Shown one piece after another: positions 36,648 through 45,168 of a stretch of 64,000 bases of DNA. The stretch's first letter is position 1, and each line of letters opens with the position of its first letter. Both the position numbers and the translations under genes were made by a program. The notes under the pieces are model-generated. The model was given only the letters and a program-made list of their open reading frames with translations. It had not been told where the DNA came from and made no database searches. Source of the stretch: Conchiformibius steedae (GTDB lineage: Bacteria; Pseudomonadota; Gammaproteobacteria; Burkholderiales; Neisseriaceae); assembly GCF_014054725.1 (NCBI RefSeq), contig NZ_CP059563.1:1081749-1145748 (forward strand), written 5' to 3'.

Positions 36648-37586
36648 TTATTTTTTCTTGTCGCCGTCTTCTTTTACGGCGTCTTCTTTGCTTTCTTTAG
36701 CGGGTTGGTCTGCTTCTTTGGCAGCGGCTTTGTCCTCGCCTTTGGCGGGCTTGTCGTCTGCTTTGGCGGGTTTGCTGTCTTTGGCTTTGCTGCCTGCACC
36801 TGCTTTGGCTGCGCCTTTTTCTACTTTGACAATTTTCATGTCAAATACCAATACGGAATTGGCGGGGATTTTGGGCGTGGGCGAGTCTTTGCCATAAGCC
36901 AGTTTGGCGGGGATGTAAATGGTGTATTCGCCGCCTTCTTTCATCAGCTGCAGGGCTTCATTCCAGCCTGCAATCAAGCCATTGTCTTTTGCCAACGGTA
37001 CGGGGAAGGGTTCGCCGCCGTGTTGTTTGGTGCTGTCAAATTCGGTGCCGTCAATCAGCTTGCCAGTGTATTCGACCATTACGCCGTCACCCATCACGGG
37101 GCTGTCGCCCGTACCTTCTTTGATGATTTTGTACTGCAAGCCTGATTCGGTGGTTTTTACGCCTGCTTTGTCTTTGTTCTCAGAAAGGAATTTTTCGCCT
37201 TTTTCCAAGTTCTCTTCGGCTTTCTTGGCAGTGGCTTCTTCCATGTTTTTAACAAATTTCTGCATGATTTCAGGAACTTGTTCATCTTTGATTTTTGGCT
37301 CTTTGCCGTCAAAGCGGTCTTGTACGGCTTCCAGCAGCACTTTGATGTCCAATTCGCCGCCGCTGTCTTTTACTTCCAGCAGCTGTTTGCCAAATTGCGA
37401 ACCCAAAACATAGCTGATTTGTTTGGCATCGCTTTCCAAGCCTGCGGGTGCAGAGGCGGAAGAAGAAGATGCGCCCGAAGCGGCAGCAGCCGTGCCAGAA
37501 GCGGCGTTGCCGGCAGGCGGCGGGTTACAGGCGGCAAGAATGCAGGCGCTTAATACGGCAAGCGGAAAAAGGGTGTGTCGTTTCAT
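36648..37586 (-). CDS. fkpA: FKBP-type peptidyl-prolyl isomerase lipoprotein (FkpA/Mip type)
   Basis: Envelope folding catalyst of 312 residues. The lipobox L-A-A-C (Cys20) marks it as a lipoprotein, unlike periplasmic E. coli FkpA. A short Ala/Ser-rich tether leads to the N-terminal dimerisation domain with Q-I-S-Y-V-L-G-S-Q-F-G (about residues 57-67) and a long helix. The FKBP domain of about residues 145-255 has Y-T-G-K-L-I-D-G-T-E-F-D-S-T, I-A-G-W-N-E-A-L and Y-I-P-A-K-L-A-Y-G. The last 55 or so residues are a Lys/Ala/Asp/Glu tail ending in K-K-K, which is not part of the usual fold. FkpA versus Mip naming is a matter of convention. Confidence 0.9.
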   Translation of the reverse strand: MKRHTLFPLAVLSACILAACNPPPAGNAASGTAAAASGASSSSASAPAGLESDAKQISYVLGSQFGKQLLEVKDSGGELDIKVLLEAVQDRFDGKEPKIKDEQVPEIMQKFVKNMEEATAKKAEENLEKGEKFLSENKDKAGVKTTESGLQYKIIKEGTGDSPVMGDGVMVEYTGKLIDGTEFDSTKQHGGEPFPVPLAKDNGLIAGWNEALQLMKEGGEYTIYIPAKLAYGKDSPTPKIPANSVLVFDMKIVKVEKGAAKAGAGSKAKDSKPAKADDKPAKGEDKAAAKEADQPAKESKEDAVKEDGDKKK

Positions 37587-37709
37587 GAATTTGTCTCTCG
37601 TTTATGGATTGGGCTTAAAAAAAGCGGAAACGCCATTATAACGTTTTGCCGTCGCCGTACAAAGTGCTTGCGCGTATAATGTCGCTTTTTGCCCGAAAGT
37701 CGCATCATT

Positions 37710-38660
37710 ATGTTTTCCGTTTCTGAAGACACCCCCGCCGAAGCTGCCGATTATTTTGAACAGGCGGTACAACAGCTGCACACTGTGCGCGATTTTGTCC
37801 GTTTTGCCGTCAGCCGTTTTAACGAAGCCGAATTGTTTTTCGGACACGGCAGCGACAACGCCCGCGACGAAGCCGTTTATTTGGTCTTGCATACCTTAAA
37901 CCTGCCTTTAGACGATATCGACAGCTATTGGGACGCCCGTTTGTTGGACGGCGAAAAAAGCGATATTGCCGCTGTGTTGGCGCGACGTGTGAATGAACGC
38001 ATTCCCGCCGCGTATTTAACCCATCGCGCCTATCAGGGCGGATTTGAGTTTTATGTAGATGAACGGGTAATTGTGCCGCGTTCGTTTATTGCCGAAGTAT
38101 TGGGTGAACCCTTGCGCCCATGGATTGAATATGATGAGTTGGTACACAGTGCTTTGGATTTGTGTACGGGCAGCAGTGCCTTGGCGATACAGATGGCGCA
38201 TCATTATCCCGATGCTGCGGTAGATGCGGTGGACATCAGTTTGGATGCTTTGGAAGTGGCAGCTATCAATGTGGAACATTACGGTTTGGAAGAACGCATC
38301 AATCTGATTCATACCGATATGTTTGAAGGTTTGGACGGAACGTATGATTTGATTGTGTCCAATCCGCCTTATGTGGATGCCGAATCGGTTGCCGCTTTGC
38401 CTGACGAATACCTGCACGAACCCGAAATCGCCCTTGGCAGCGGCGAAGACGGCTTGGATGCGGTGCGCGAAATTTTGGCGCGTGCGCCTGATTTATTGAA
38501 CCCGCACGGCGTACTGGTAGTAGAAATCGGGCATAACCGCGATGTGTTAGAACAGGCATTCCCGCAATTGCCGTTTGTGTGGTTGCCCACCAGCGGCGGC
38601 GACGGTTTTGTGTTTTTGCTGACCAAAGAGCATTTGGACGCAGCACGCGCTGAAAGCTGA
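37710..38660 (+). CDS. prmB: Ribosomal protein L3 N5-glutamine methyltransferase
   Basis: SAM-dependent enzyme that methylates a glutamine of ribosomal protein uL3. The 316-residue protein has the N-terminal helical domain (L-H-T-V-R-D-F-V-R-F-A-V-S-R-F) and the MTase domain with L-D-L-C-T-G-S-S-A-L-A-I-Q (motif I), V-D-A-V-D-I-S, and the catalytic N-P-P-Y-V-D-A near residue 222. L-A-Y-L or A-Y-L-T in the middle and E-P-E-I-A-L-G-S-G-E-D-G-L match PrmB and HemK; the N-terminus and length favour PrmB. The ATG at 37710 is chosen over an in-frame start seven codons earlier. A TATAAT at 37675-37680 is a good -10 candidate. Confidence 0.9.
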   Translation: MFSVSEDTPAEAADYFEQAVQQLHTVRDFVRFAVSRFNEAELFFGHGSDNARDEAVYLVLHTLNLPLDDIDSYWDARLLDGEKSDIAAVLARRVNERIPAAYLTHRAYQGGFEFYVDERVIVPRSFIAEVLGEPLRPWIEYDELVHSALDLCTGSSALAIQMAHHYPDAAVDAVDISLDALEVAAINVEHYGLEERINLIHTDMFEGLDGTYDLIVSNPPYVDAESVAALPDEYLHEPEIALGSGEDGLDAVREILARAPDLLNPHGVLVVEIGHNRDVLEQAFPQLPFVWLPTSGGDGFVFLLTKEHLDAARAES

Positions 38661-38681
38661 TTGTTTATTTTTGGAAAAACT

Positions 38682-38718
38682 TTGGGGCAAGATGCCGTTT
38701 GAAAGCATCTTGCCCCAA
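38682..38718. terminator. Strong bidirectional terminator
   Basis: TTGGGGCAAGATGC (38682-38695) pairs perfectly with GCATCTTGCCCCAA (38705-38718), loop 9 bases. A-run on the left and a T-run (38722-38726) on the right fit prmB and the convergent TPR gene. Confidence 0.85.
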
Positions 38719-38724
38719 TGGTTT

Positions 38725-40590
38725 TTAAGGCGCGGCGTGCTGCTGTGTCGCTGTATCGCTAAAACGGATGCCGTATTTGTGTAAAGTCTGTTTTAACAAA
38801 CGGTTGTCGCGGTTTTGCTGCCAACTTTCCTGCCACACGTTGCGGGCTTTTTCCTGCTCGCCCATCGCCCAATAGGTTTCACCCAAATGTGCTGCCACTT
38901 CGGCAGTGGGGGCTTGTTCGTAAGCATATTGCAGATAGGGCAGTGCGGTTTTGGGGTCGCCTTTTTTGAAATACACCCAACCGATGCTGTCGTTAATTTC
39001 GGGGCTGTTGGGCTCAAGGCGGTAGGCTTCGCGAATCAGCGTAAAGGCTTCTTCAATGTGTTTGTCGCCTGTTTCCAACAGGGTATAACCCAAGGCGTTC
39101 AGCCCTTGGGCATTATTGGGTTTAAGGCGCAGATAGTGGCGGAAATCGGCAATGGCGTCTTGTTTGCGTTTCAGGCTGTCGGCATACAGGATGCCGCGCT
39201 GGTACACAGCCAGCGCCAAATGCGGGATATCATCGGGGTGGGTGCCGAGTTTGCGGATTAGACGGTTGAGATGGCTGAGTTTTTTATGCGGTGAAGTGCT
39301 GTCTTCGTGCAGGGAAAACAGTTCCAGCTCAATTAAGTCGCCATGATTGAAAAACAGGCCTTGACGGTTGTCGCCCGTTTTGTGTTTGGCGGCAAATTGC
39401 AGGGCTTGCCGCCATTGTTTTTGCTCGGCTGCCAGCGATACTTGCAAAACCAGTTTGTCAAGGGCGGTTTCGGCGGCGGTAATGCGTTTAATCCATTGTT
39501 CGCCTTCGCTAAAACGGTGTTCTGCCAGCAGGCGGATGGCTGCCAGCACCGCTGCACGGGATTTTTGCAGGGGCGTGCCGTAGTGGTGGGCTTTTTCCAA
39601 ATAGGAAAGGGTGGTGTTGAGGTCTTTTTGGTGCTGGTACGACAAAATGGCGGCTTGAATATACAAATCGGCGTTGTTGTTTTGACGGGTCAGCAGTTTT
39701 TGCAAACGCTCGTAAGCGGCTTCGTATTTTTGTTCCTGAATCAGGCTTTCCACTTCCAATGCCTGCCAGATAAGGGGCAGTTTGGCACTGTCGGTCTGTC
39801 GGAAAAATTCGGGCAGCAGTTTAGGGTTGTCGCGAACAATCAAACCCAATGCCAAACGGGTGGGGTCGGGCAGTTCGTTGTCGTTGTCGGTCAGGTCGGC
39901 GAGTTTTTGCAAATCGCGTACGGCTTGTTTGTGGTTGCCTGTTATCGAGTCAAACAATGCCGAAGCAATCACGGCTTCGGTCATATCGGGGTAACGGTTG
40001 GCAGCGCGGCGCAGCGGTTTTAAAATTTTGGCGGCAACGGCGTGGTTGTCCGAGCCGACATGTGCCAGCAGCAGAAAAATACGTTTTGCCTGTTCTTCGG
40101 TGGCTTCGGTAATCACATTTTCCAAATCGCGCGACACTTGTTCGGTATCGCCCATTGCCAATGCGCGTGTCCATGTGATGCGTCTTTGTGCTGGACTGGG
40201 TTTGGGCTCTACCTGCCGCCACAGCGCATAGGCTAGGTCGGCGGTGGCGTGGTCGCGCATACTCGCTGCCAATTCAATGGTGCGCTCTGCCACTTCGGGG
40301 TCTTTGCTTTTTTGCAAAACCGCCATATAGGTATTCAGTGCCAAACGCGATTGTCCGCGTTCGGCGGCGATTTCTGCGCCCAGCAGGGCAAACAGGTTTT
40401 GGGTGTTTTCCAAAATCTGACGGCGGCGGTGCAGGTCGGCGGTGCGTTCCGCTTCGCTCATCGGACGCGTTTTGGCAGAAGGACGGAAGGTTTTTTCGGC
40501 TTGCGGCGTGTAGGCATGGAGGCTTGAGGCGATTGCCAGCAGCAAAGCCGCCGCCACAGGGCGGCCGGTTCGTATGGTCGGATAAGGCAT
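38725..40590 (-). CDS. Secreted TPR-repeat protein
   Basis: A 621-residue protein with a signal peptide (R-P-V-A-A-A-L-L-L-A-I-A-S-S-L-H-A, cleavage about residue 27) and helical repeats throughout. Clear TPR units are at the C-terminus: Q-D-A-I-A-D-F-R-H-Y-L-R-L-K-P-N-N-A-Q then E-A-F-T-L-I-R-E-A-Y-R-L-E-P and T-A-L-P-Y-L-Q-Y-A-Y. Such long TPR proteins in Neisseriaceae are envelope proteins of unknown role, perhaps scaffolds. The ATG at 40590 is chosen because AAGGA is well placed for it; the ATG at 40599 sits almost on the ribosome site. An extended -10 lies at 40700-40692 on this strand. Confidence 0.78.
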   Translation of the reverse strand: MPYPTIRTGRPVAAALLLAIASSLHAYTPQAEKTFRPSAKTRPMSEAERTADLHRRRQILENTQNLFALLGAEIAAERGQSRLALNTYMAVLQKSKDPEVAERTIELAASMRDHATADLAYALWRQVEPKPSPAQRRITWTRALAMGDTEQVSRDLENVITEATEEQAKRIFLLLAHVGSDNHAVAAKILKPLRRAANRYPDMTEAVIASALFDSITGNHKQAVRDLQKLADLTDNDNELPDPTRLALGLIVRDNPKLLPEFFRQTDSAKLPLIWQALEVESLIQEQKYEAAYERLQKLLTRQNNNADLYIQAAILSYQHQKDLNTTLSYLEKAHHYGTPLQKSRAAVLAAIRLLAEHRFSEGEQWIKRITAAETALDKLVLQVSLAAEQKQWRQALQFAAKHKTGDNRQGLFFNHGDLIELELFSLHEDSTSPHKKLSHLNRLIRKLGTHPDDIPHLALAVYQRGILYADSLKRKQDAIADFRHYLRLKPNNAQGLNALGYTLLETGDKHIEEAFTLIREAYRLEPNSPEINDSIGWVYFKKGDPKTALPYLQYAYEQAPTAEVAAHLGETYWAMGEQEKARNVWQESWQQNRDNRLLKQTLHKYGIRFSDTATQQHAAP

Positions 40591-40691
40591 CGGTGGCATT
40601 TCCTTGCAATAGGGTGGGAAAGGTGCGGTTGCACACAAACAACAACCGTTCTACACGGGCATCACAGAACAAATTACGCCCAAAATTCCCC

Positions 40692-40700
40692 ATTATACCA
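40692..40700 (-). promoter_or_regulatory. Extended -10 for the TPR gene
   Basis: On the minus strand the sequence reads TGGTATAAT, a perfect extended -10 element about 100 bases upstream of the chosen start. No clear -35 is visible. Confidence 0.5.
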
Positions 40701-40749
40701 TACGCCTGCCCGCAGCGGCGGAGCAGGTGCGGATTTGGCACACATCGGG

Positions 40750-40755
40750 TATAAT
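40750..40755 (+). promoter_or_regulatory. -10 element for erpA
   Basis: A perfect TATAAT lies 35 bases before the erpA start. No matching -35 at 16-18 bases was found. An activator or IscR-type control is possible, but I saw no recognisable IscR box. Confidence 0.45.
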
Positions 40756-40789
40756 GCGCCCGTTTTCCGCCTTTTTAGGAGCGCACACC

Positions 40790-41128
40790 ATGTCTGAAGA
40801 AACCCCGATTATTTTTACCGATGCCTGCTGCACCAAAGTAGCCGATTTGATTGCCGAAGAAAACAACCCCGATTTGATGCTGCGGGTGTTTGTCAACGGC
40901 GGCGGCTGTTCGGGCTTCCAATACGGTTTTACCTTTGACGAAATCAAAAACGACGACGATTTTGAAATTGAAAAAAACGGCTTGAAATTTTTGGTGGACC
41001 CGATGAGCTATCAATACTTAATCGGCGCAGAAATCGACTACACCGAAAGCCTGCACGGTTCGCAGTTTGTCATCCGTAATCCCAACGCCACCACCACTTG
41101 CGGCTGCGGCTCATCGTTTTCTGTATAA
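40790..41128 (+). CDS. erpA: Iron-sulfur cluster insertion protein ErpA
   Basis: A-type carrier that delivers Fe-S clusters to apo-proteins such as those of isoprenoid synthesis. The 112-residue protein has the three ligand cysteines in the family pattern: Cys in [10 protein letters not shown] and the pair in T-T-C-G-C-G-S-S-F near the C-terminus. The D-F-E-I-E-K and [16 protein letters not shown] segments place it with ErpA over IscA. A TTTAGGAG ribosome site at 40775-40782 and a TATAAT support a single-gene unit, closed by the hairpin at 41150. Confidence 0.93.
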   Translation: MSEETPIIFTDACCTKVADLIAEENNPDLMLRVFVNGGGCSGFQYGFTFDEIKNDDDFEIEKNGLKFLVDPMSYQYLIGAEIDYTESLHGSQFVIRNPNATTTCGCGSSFSV

Positions 41129-41149
41129 AACTGCCCATAAATGGCACAA

Positions 41150-41184
41150 AACCGCCCCCAGCATGGCTGTCGGGCGGTTATTTT
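41150..41184 (+). terminator. erpA terminator
   Basis: AACCGCCC (41150-41157) pairs with GGGCGGTT (41172-41179), followed by A-T-T-T-T. The T-run is short, so strength is moderate. The remaining bases to 41288 contain a TATGAT at 41189-41194 that may be a -10 for the next gene. Confidence 0.65.
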
Positions 41185-41288
41185 GTGGTATGATGGCAGC
41201 TTAATTTTGTTTTGTCAGCCCGCGCCGCTGTGTCAGGGCATCATCACTTCCATTACGATTGTACAAACGATAATAAATAGGTAAACAA

Positions 41289-42872
41289 ATGAAAAAAATA
41301 TTACTGGCTACCGTTGTGCCTGTTTTTTTGGCGGTTTTTCTAGGCGCACCCTATTATTTGGGCAGCAAGGCCCGCGAAACCCTAACCGAACAGCACCGCG
41401 TGTTGGCAGATACCTTCTTTTTTGACGTGGTGTCGCACCAATACGACCAAGGCTGGTTCAGTTCCACCGAAACCACAGTGGTGCGCTTCCATCCCAACCT
41501 GCTGTCCAATATGTCCAAGCAGTTGCCCGACAACATCCGCACCGTATTGGACAAACCCGTTACCATGGTCAATCACGTTAAACACGGCTTGTTTGCCGAT
41601 GGTTTAACGCCTGTGCGTGCCAGCGTGCGTACCGAATTTCGTTTTGACCCCGAAGTACAAAAAATCCTGACCCGTTTTTTTAACGGAAAAACCCCGTTTA
41701 CCGCCACCAATACCATTTATTTAAGCGGTGGTGGTAAATTGGATGTGGGCGTAGCCGCTTTTGATTACGAAGAACTTTCCGGTATCAAGCTGGATTGGAA
41801 AGGCATGAAAGCCCGCGTGGATTATCAAAACGGTTTTAAACGTTATACCACCAATTTCACCATTCCGGGCTTGAAAGCCAAGCTTGCCGATATGGGCGAA
41901 ATCGTGATTGAAGACGTTACCATGCAAACCGAAACCCGCGAGGGCAGCAACGGCATGGCATTGGGTTCGTCTGATACCAAGCTGGGACGTTTTGATATTG
42001 CGTGGAAAGAAAGCATTGATTACAACCTGCGTTTAAATGATTTGGTAAACGCAGTAACCGATTTGCAAATTGGCGCGTTTATCAATCCCACAGGTACGAT
42101 TCCACCGTCTAAAATTTCGGTACACAAATTGGCGTATCAAAGCCAAACGGACGAAAACAAAGGCTTTATTGATGCTAAAGGACGTTTTTCGTTTGAAAAA
42201 CTGATGTATGGCGATGCCGAATACGGACCTTTGGATATTGATGTGGCTGCCGAACATTTGGACGCAAAAAGCCTGACCGCCTTAAAAGCGCGTTGGCAGA
42301 AAATGAGCACCAGCAAAATTGACCCCGATAAGTTTCAAGATGAAATGTTGGCTTCGCTGCGTAATGAAGGTGCGGGCTTATTTACCAACGACCCTGTGGT
42401 AAAAGTAAACAAATTTGAGCTGGCACTGCCTGCGGGGCATATTAAAATCAATGGCGGTTTGCGTTTTAACGGTTTGCAAGTGGCTGATTTGGATAATTTT
42501 ACCAATTTGGTTGCCAAAATGAATGCCGATATCAAGCTGGACGTATCGCAAAAAGTGTTTGAATCGTTTGCGGTAACACAGGCGCGTAGTCTGTTTGCCA
42601 CCGATGCGCCCGAAGAAGGCGGCGAGCAGGCGAATTTAAACGATAAAGAACAGCAGGATGTAGATGAAACGGTGCGTTTGATTATGACATCTATGCTGGA
42701 TAATTTGAGCCGCGAAGGTTACATCACGCTTGCCGACAATACGGTTAAAACCGATGTTTTGCTGGAAAACGGTAAGGTAAAAATGAACGGTAAGCCGTTT
42801 GTGATGCAGGCAGACGAAGATGTGTTGAAAGACGTGGAACCCGACAGCGATACGCCGTCGTCTGCCAATTGA
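41289..42872 (+). CDS. YdgA family protein (DUF945)
   Basis: A 527-residue envelope protein of the DUF945/YdgA family, function poorly known. It begins with a signal anchor (K-K-I-L-L-A-T-V-V-P-V-F-L-A-V-F-L-G-A-P-Y-Y-L-G) followed by the family's typical S-K-A-R-E-T-L. The Y-D-Q-G-W-F-S-S-T motif near residue 54 is characteristic, and the rest is a beta-rich region reminiscent of AsmA-like proteins. The C-terminus is acidic. Its gene precedes a DUF3460 gene by 28 bases. Periplasmic, membrane-anchored location is inferred from the anchor. Confidence 0.83.
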   Translation: MKKILLATVVPVFLAVFLGAPYYLGSKARETLTEQHRVLADTFFFDVVSHQYDQGWFSSTETTVVRFHPNLLSNMSKQLPDNIRTVLDKPVTMVNHVKHGLFADGLTPVRASVRTEFRFDPEVQKILTRFFNGKTPFTATNTIYLSGGGKLDVGVAAFDYEELSGIKLDWKGMKARVDYQNGFKRYTTNFTIPGLKAKLADMGEIVIEDVTMQTETREGSNGMALGSSDTKLGRFDIAWKESIDYNLRLNDLVNAVTDLQIGAFINPTGTIPPSKISVHKLAYQSQTDENKGFIDAKGRFSFEKLMYGDAEYGPLDIDVAAEHLDAKSLTALKARWQKMSTSKIDPDKFQDEMLASLRNEGAGLFTNDPVVKVNKFELALPAGHIKINGGLRFNGLQVADLDNFTNLVAKMNADIKLDVSQKVFESFAVTQARSLFATDAPEEGGEQANLNDKEQQDVDETVRLIMTSMLDNLSREGYITLADNTVKTDVLLENGKVKMNGKPFVMQADEDVLKDVEPDSDTPSSAN

Positions 42873-42900
42873 TAATAAACGATAAGTACAGGATACGATT

Positions 42901-43086
42901 ATGTACCAATACCAATCTGAAACCACACAGTTTTTAAATGATTATTTGCAACAAAACCCTGAAGAGGCGCAGCGCCGTTTGGATAACCGTGGCTTGTTGT
43001 GGGATGTAACGCTGGACGAGGAAGAGCAGGCGGGTTTTGCGGCGGCGAAATTGCCTAAAAAACCTTATGCTTATCAGCCCGATTAA
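42901..43086 (+). CDS. DUF3460 family small protein
   Basis: A 61-residue soluble protein with the betaproteobacterial DUF3460 pattern: an opening Y-Q-S-E-T-T-Q-F-L, the middle R-G-L-L-W-D-V, and the closing L-P-K-K-P-Y-A-Y-Q-P. Function is unknown. The ATG at 42901 follows AGGATACGATT, giving a usable ribosome site. It lies 28 bases after the DUF945 gene and may be read with it. Confidence 0.82.
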   Translation: MYQYQSETTQFLNDYLQQNPEEAQRRLDNRGLLWDVTLDEEEQAGFAAAKLPKKPYAYQPD

Positions 43087-43149
43087 GTATTTTTGTGTGT
43101 TTAAAACGACGGCGGGGCGCGTTTGTGCCTTGCTGCGGCAGTGTGTCAG

Positions 43150-43818
43150 ATGACTGTTGAATCTGTTGAGCTTACCGCGCCTTTGCGCGGTTACCTGCGC
43201 CAAATCAGCGAACCTGAATCCCCCATTCTTGCCGAAATCCGCGCCCAAACGGCTTCGCACCGTTTGGGCAATATGGCGGTTGCACCCGAACAGGCGGCTT
43301 TGCTGGCGTGGCTGGCGCGGCTGATGGGGGTGCAGCGTTATTTGGAAATCGGGGTGTTTACGGGCTACAGCAGCACGGCAATGGCGTTGGCATTGCCCGA
43401 ACACGCTCAAATCAGTTGTTGCGATATCAGCATCACTTTTACCGAAATGGCGCGGCAAAATTGGCAAAAAGCAGGGGTTGAACATAAAATAAGCCTGTAT
43501 CTTCAACCGGCTCTGATTACTTTGCGCGAATTGGCCGAAGCAGGGGAGGGCGGCAGTTATGATTTGGCACTGATTGATGCCGATAAGCAGTTTATCCCTG
43601 AGTATTACGAGGCCTGCCTGCAATTGGTGCGTTCGGGTGGTGTGATTGCCATCGACAATATTTTGTCGCATGGGCGCACTGCACAACCCGATGCCCCCGA
43701 TGCGCCGCCGGGACATGCCCGCTTACGCGCGTTTAACGCGGCACTGCCCGCCGATAAACGTGTGATACCGCTGGCTTTGCCCTTGGGCGACGGGCTGACT
43801 TTGTTGCTGAAAAAATAG
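43150..43818 (+). CDS. Class I O-methyltransferase, substrate unknown
   Basis: A 222-residue SAM-dependent O-methyltransferase of the caffeoyl-CoA/catechol type. Motifs: E-I-G-V-F-T-G-Y-S-S-T-A-M-A-L near residue 72 (SAM-binding motif I), the acidic end of strand 2 in S-C-C-D-I-S, and the metal-binding L-A-L-I-D-A-D-K near residue 144 followed by D-N-I-L-S-H-G. These enzymes methylate catechols in a Mg-dependent manner; the bacterial substrate is not known. The ATG at 43150 has no clear ribosome site; in-frame non-ATG starts upstream are possible. Likely a single gene after DUF3460. Confidence 0.83.
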   Translation: MTVESVELTAPLRGYLRQISEPESPILAEIRAQTASHRLGNMAVAPEQAALLAWLARLMGVQRYLEIGVFTGYSSTAMALALPEHAQISCCDISITFTEMARQNWQKAGVEHKISLYLQPALITLRELAEAGEGGSYDLALIDADKQFIPEYYEACLQLVRSGGVIAIDNILSHGRTAQPDAPDAPPGHARLRAFNAALPADKRVIPLALPLGDGLTLLLKK

Positions 43819-43975
43819 CCGTATCGATTTGATATGGCGTGGTTTGCCCGATTTTGATTTTGCCCCGCATCCGTGCCGGACGTTTTATCCGCACCGCAGA
43901 CGGGCGCGCCCCGAAGCGCACCGATTGTTTGCCCGCTGCATTGACCAACCCGTTTGATATTACCCCATAATCATT

Positions 43976-44956
43976 ATGAAAAAGACCAACCGTCTGCTGA
44001 CTTTGTGCGCCTTAAGCCCGCTGACCGCCTGTGTCGGCGTGGCACCCATGGGCGTGTCTTCTTATCCCGCACCCATCCGAAATCCTGTTGCCGAACGGCT
44101 GAACGAACGTCCTTTACAGCCCGTGGCGGTGTCGCCGCAGGCTAATGCTGCTTATACTGCTGCCCAAGCGCCTTACCGTTTGCAGCCCTTACCTGCAGCA
44201 CAAACCGCTGTCGTACCCGCTAATGTGCGCCCTGTGGCGGTACAGCCCCAGCCTGTGGCGGTGGTACAGCAGCCTGTTGCCGTTTTGCCGCAACCTGTAC
44301 CGCTCACTGCCACTGTTCCTGCCGTTTATGCGGGCGACCCCGTGTATTTGGAACAGCAAAAACAAATCCACCTGCTGACCACCCAAAACATCCAATTGCG
44401 CCAGCAGGTAGATTATTTGAGCCAGCGTTTGGAGCAGATTGAGCGCCACCGTGCGCCGGTTGCCCTTGTGCCGCAGCGTCCCAACAAGAAAAAAACGCCG
44501 CCGCCTGTCCGCAAAACCCAACAAGTAGTGCGTATCCCCCCCGAAAACATTACGCCCGATATGAGTGCCTACCGCAGCAAAATGACCGACCCCACCGAGG
44601 AAAACCTGAAGCTGGCACGTCAGCAGTTCCGCCGTGGCGATTACAAAGGCGTGTTGCACACCTTGCGCGGCATTGACGGCGGCGGTAACGGCAGCACCGC
44701 AGCCCGCCACAGCATGTATTTGTTGCTGCAAACCAATTTGCGCCTGAACCATTGCCAATCGGTGATTCAAATCGGACAACGTTTGGCATCGCGCTATGCC
44801 AACAGCCCCGAAGCCGCCGAAGCCCTGTACACCGTGGGCGAATGCCAGCGCGGTATCCAACAACAGGATATTGCCCGCGACACATGGCGCAAGCTGATTT
44901 CCAGCTATCCGAATAGCCCCGCCGCCCGCCGCGCCCGTTCCTTGTTAAAAATCTAG
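43976..44956 (+). CDS. CpoB/YbgF-like lipoprotein with Pro-Val-Gln repeats
   Basis: A 326-residue envelope protein. The N-terminus has a lipobox, L-T-A-C (Cys19). Residues of about 45-115 are a low-complexity stretch rich in Pro, Val, Gln and Ala with repeated P-V-A-V units. A short coiled coil follows (L-T-T-Q-N-I-Q-L-R-Q-Q-V-D-Y-L-S-Q-R-L), then TPR-like helices at the C-terminus ending Y-P-N-S-P-A-A-R-R-A-R-S-L-L, the typical ending of CpoB (YbgF). CpoB normally sits beside tolB-pal and links Tol-Pal to septal peptidoglycan synthesis; those genes are not here, and CpoB is soluble in E. coli. The start has no clear ribosome site. Confidence 0.7.
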   Translation: MKKTNRLLTLCALSPLTACVGVAPMGVSSYPAPIRNPVAERLNERPLQPVAVSPQANAAYTAAQAPYRLQPLPAAQTAVVPANVRPVAVQPQPVAVVQQPVAVLPQPVPLTATVPAVYAGDPVYLEQQKQIHLLTTQNIQLRQQVDYLSQRLEQIERHRAPVALVPQRPNKKKTPPPVRKTQQVVRIPPENITPDMSAYRSKMTDPTEENLKLARQQFRRGDYKGVLHTLRGIDGGGNGSTAARHSMYLLLQTNLRLNHCQSVIQIGQRLASRYANSPEAAEALYTVGECQRGIQQQDIARDTWRKLISSYPNSPAARRARSLLKI

Positions 44957-44963
44957 GCTTTGA

Positions 44964-44994
44964 TGCCCGTTTGTCGCTGTACGGCAAACGGGCA
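44964..44994 (+). terminator. Hairpin after the CpoB-like gene
   Basis: TGCCCGTTTG (44964-44973) pairs with CAAACGGGCA (44985-44994), loop 11 bases. The downstream sequence is T-rich but broken (TTGCTTTACT), so termination may be partial. The remainder up to 45168 is the icd leader. Confidence 0.6.
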
Positions 44995-45017
44995 TTGCTT
45001 TACTCTGTTAAAAAAGA

Positions 45018-45048
45018 TTAACACTTTTCGGGTGCTTTGCCGTAAAAT
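45018..45048 (+). promoter_or_regulatory. Promoter candidate for icd
   Basis: TTAACA at 45018-45023 and TAAAAT at 45043-45048, spacer 19 bases. The spacing is on the long side. It would give a leader of about 110 bases before icd. Confidence 0.35.
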
Positions 45049-45168
45049 CGGCACGGATTGCAAGGTGTGCAATCCCCATTTTTAATATTTTTAATGCAGC
45101 GGCAAACTGCCGTTGTCCGCGTGTCGTTTATGACCATCTTTATTTTTTCCGTTTGACAGGAGAGCCTT

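Noticed and set aside
44189..44340. Repeated Pro-Val-Gln codons as a DNA satellite or CRISPR-like array
   Set aside because: Units are irregular at DNA level and lie in frame in a lipoprotein linker; no spaced direct repeats exist here or elsewhere in the window.
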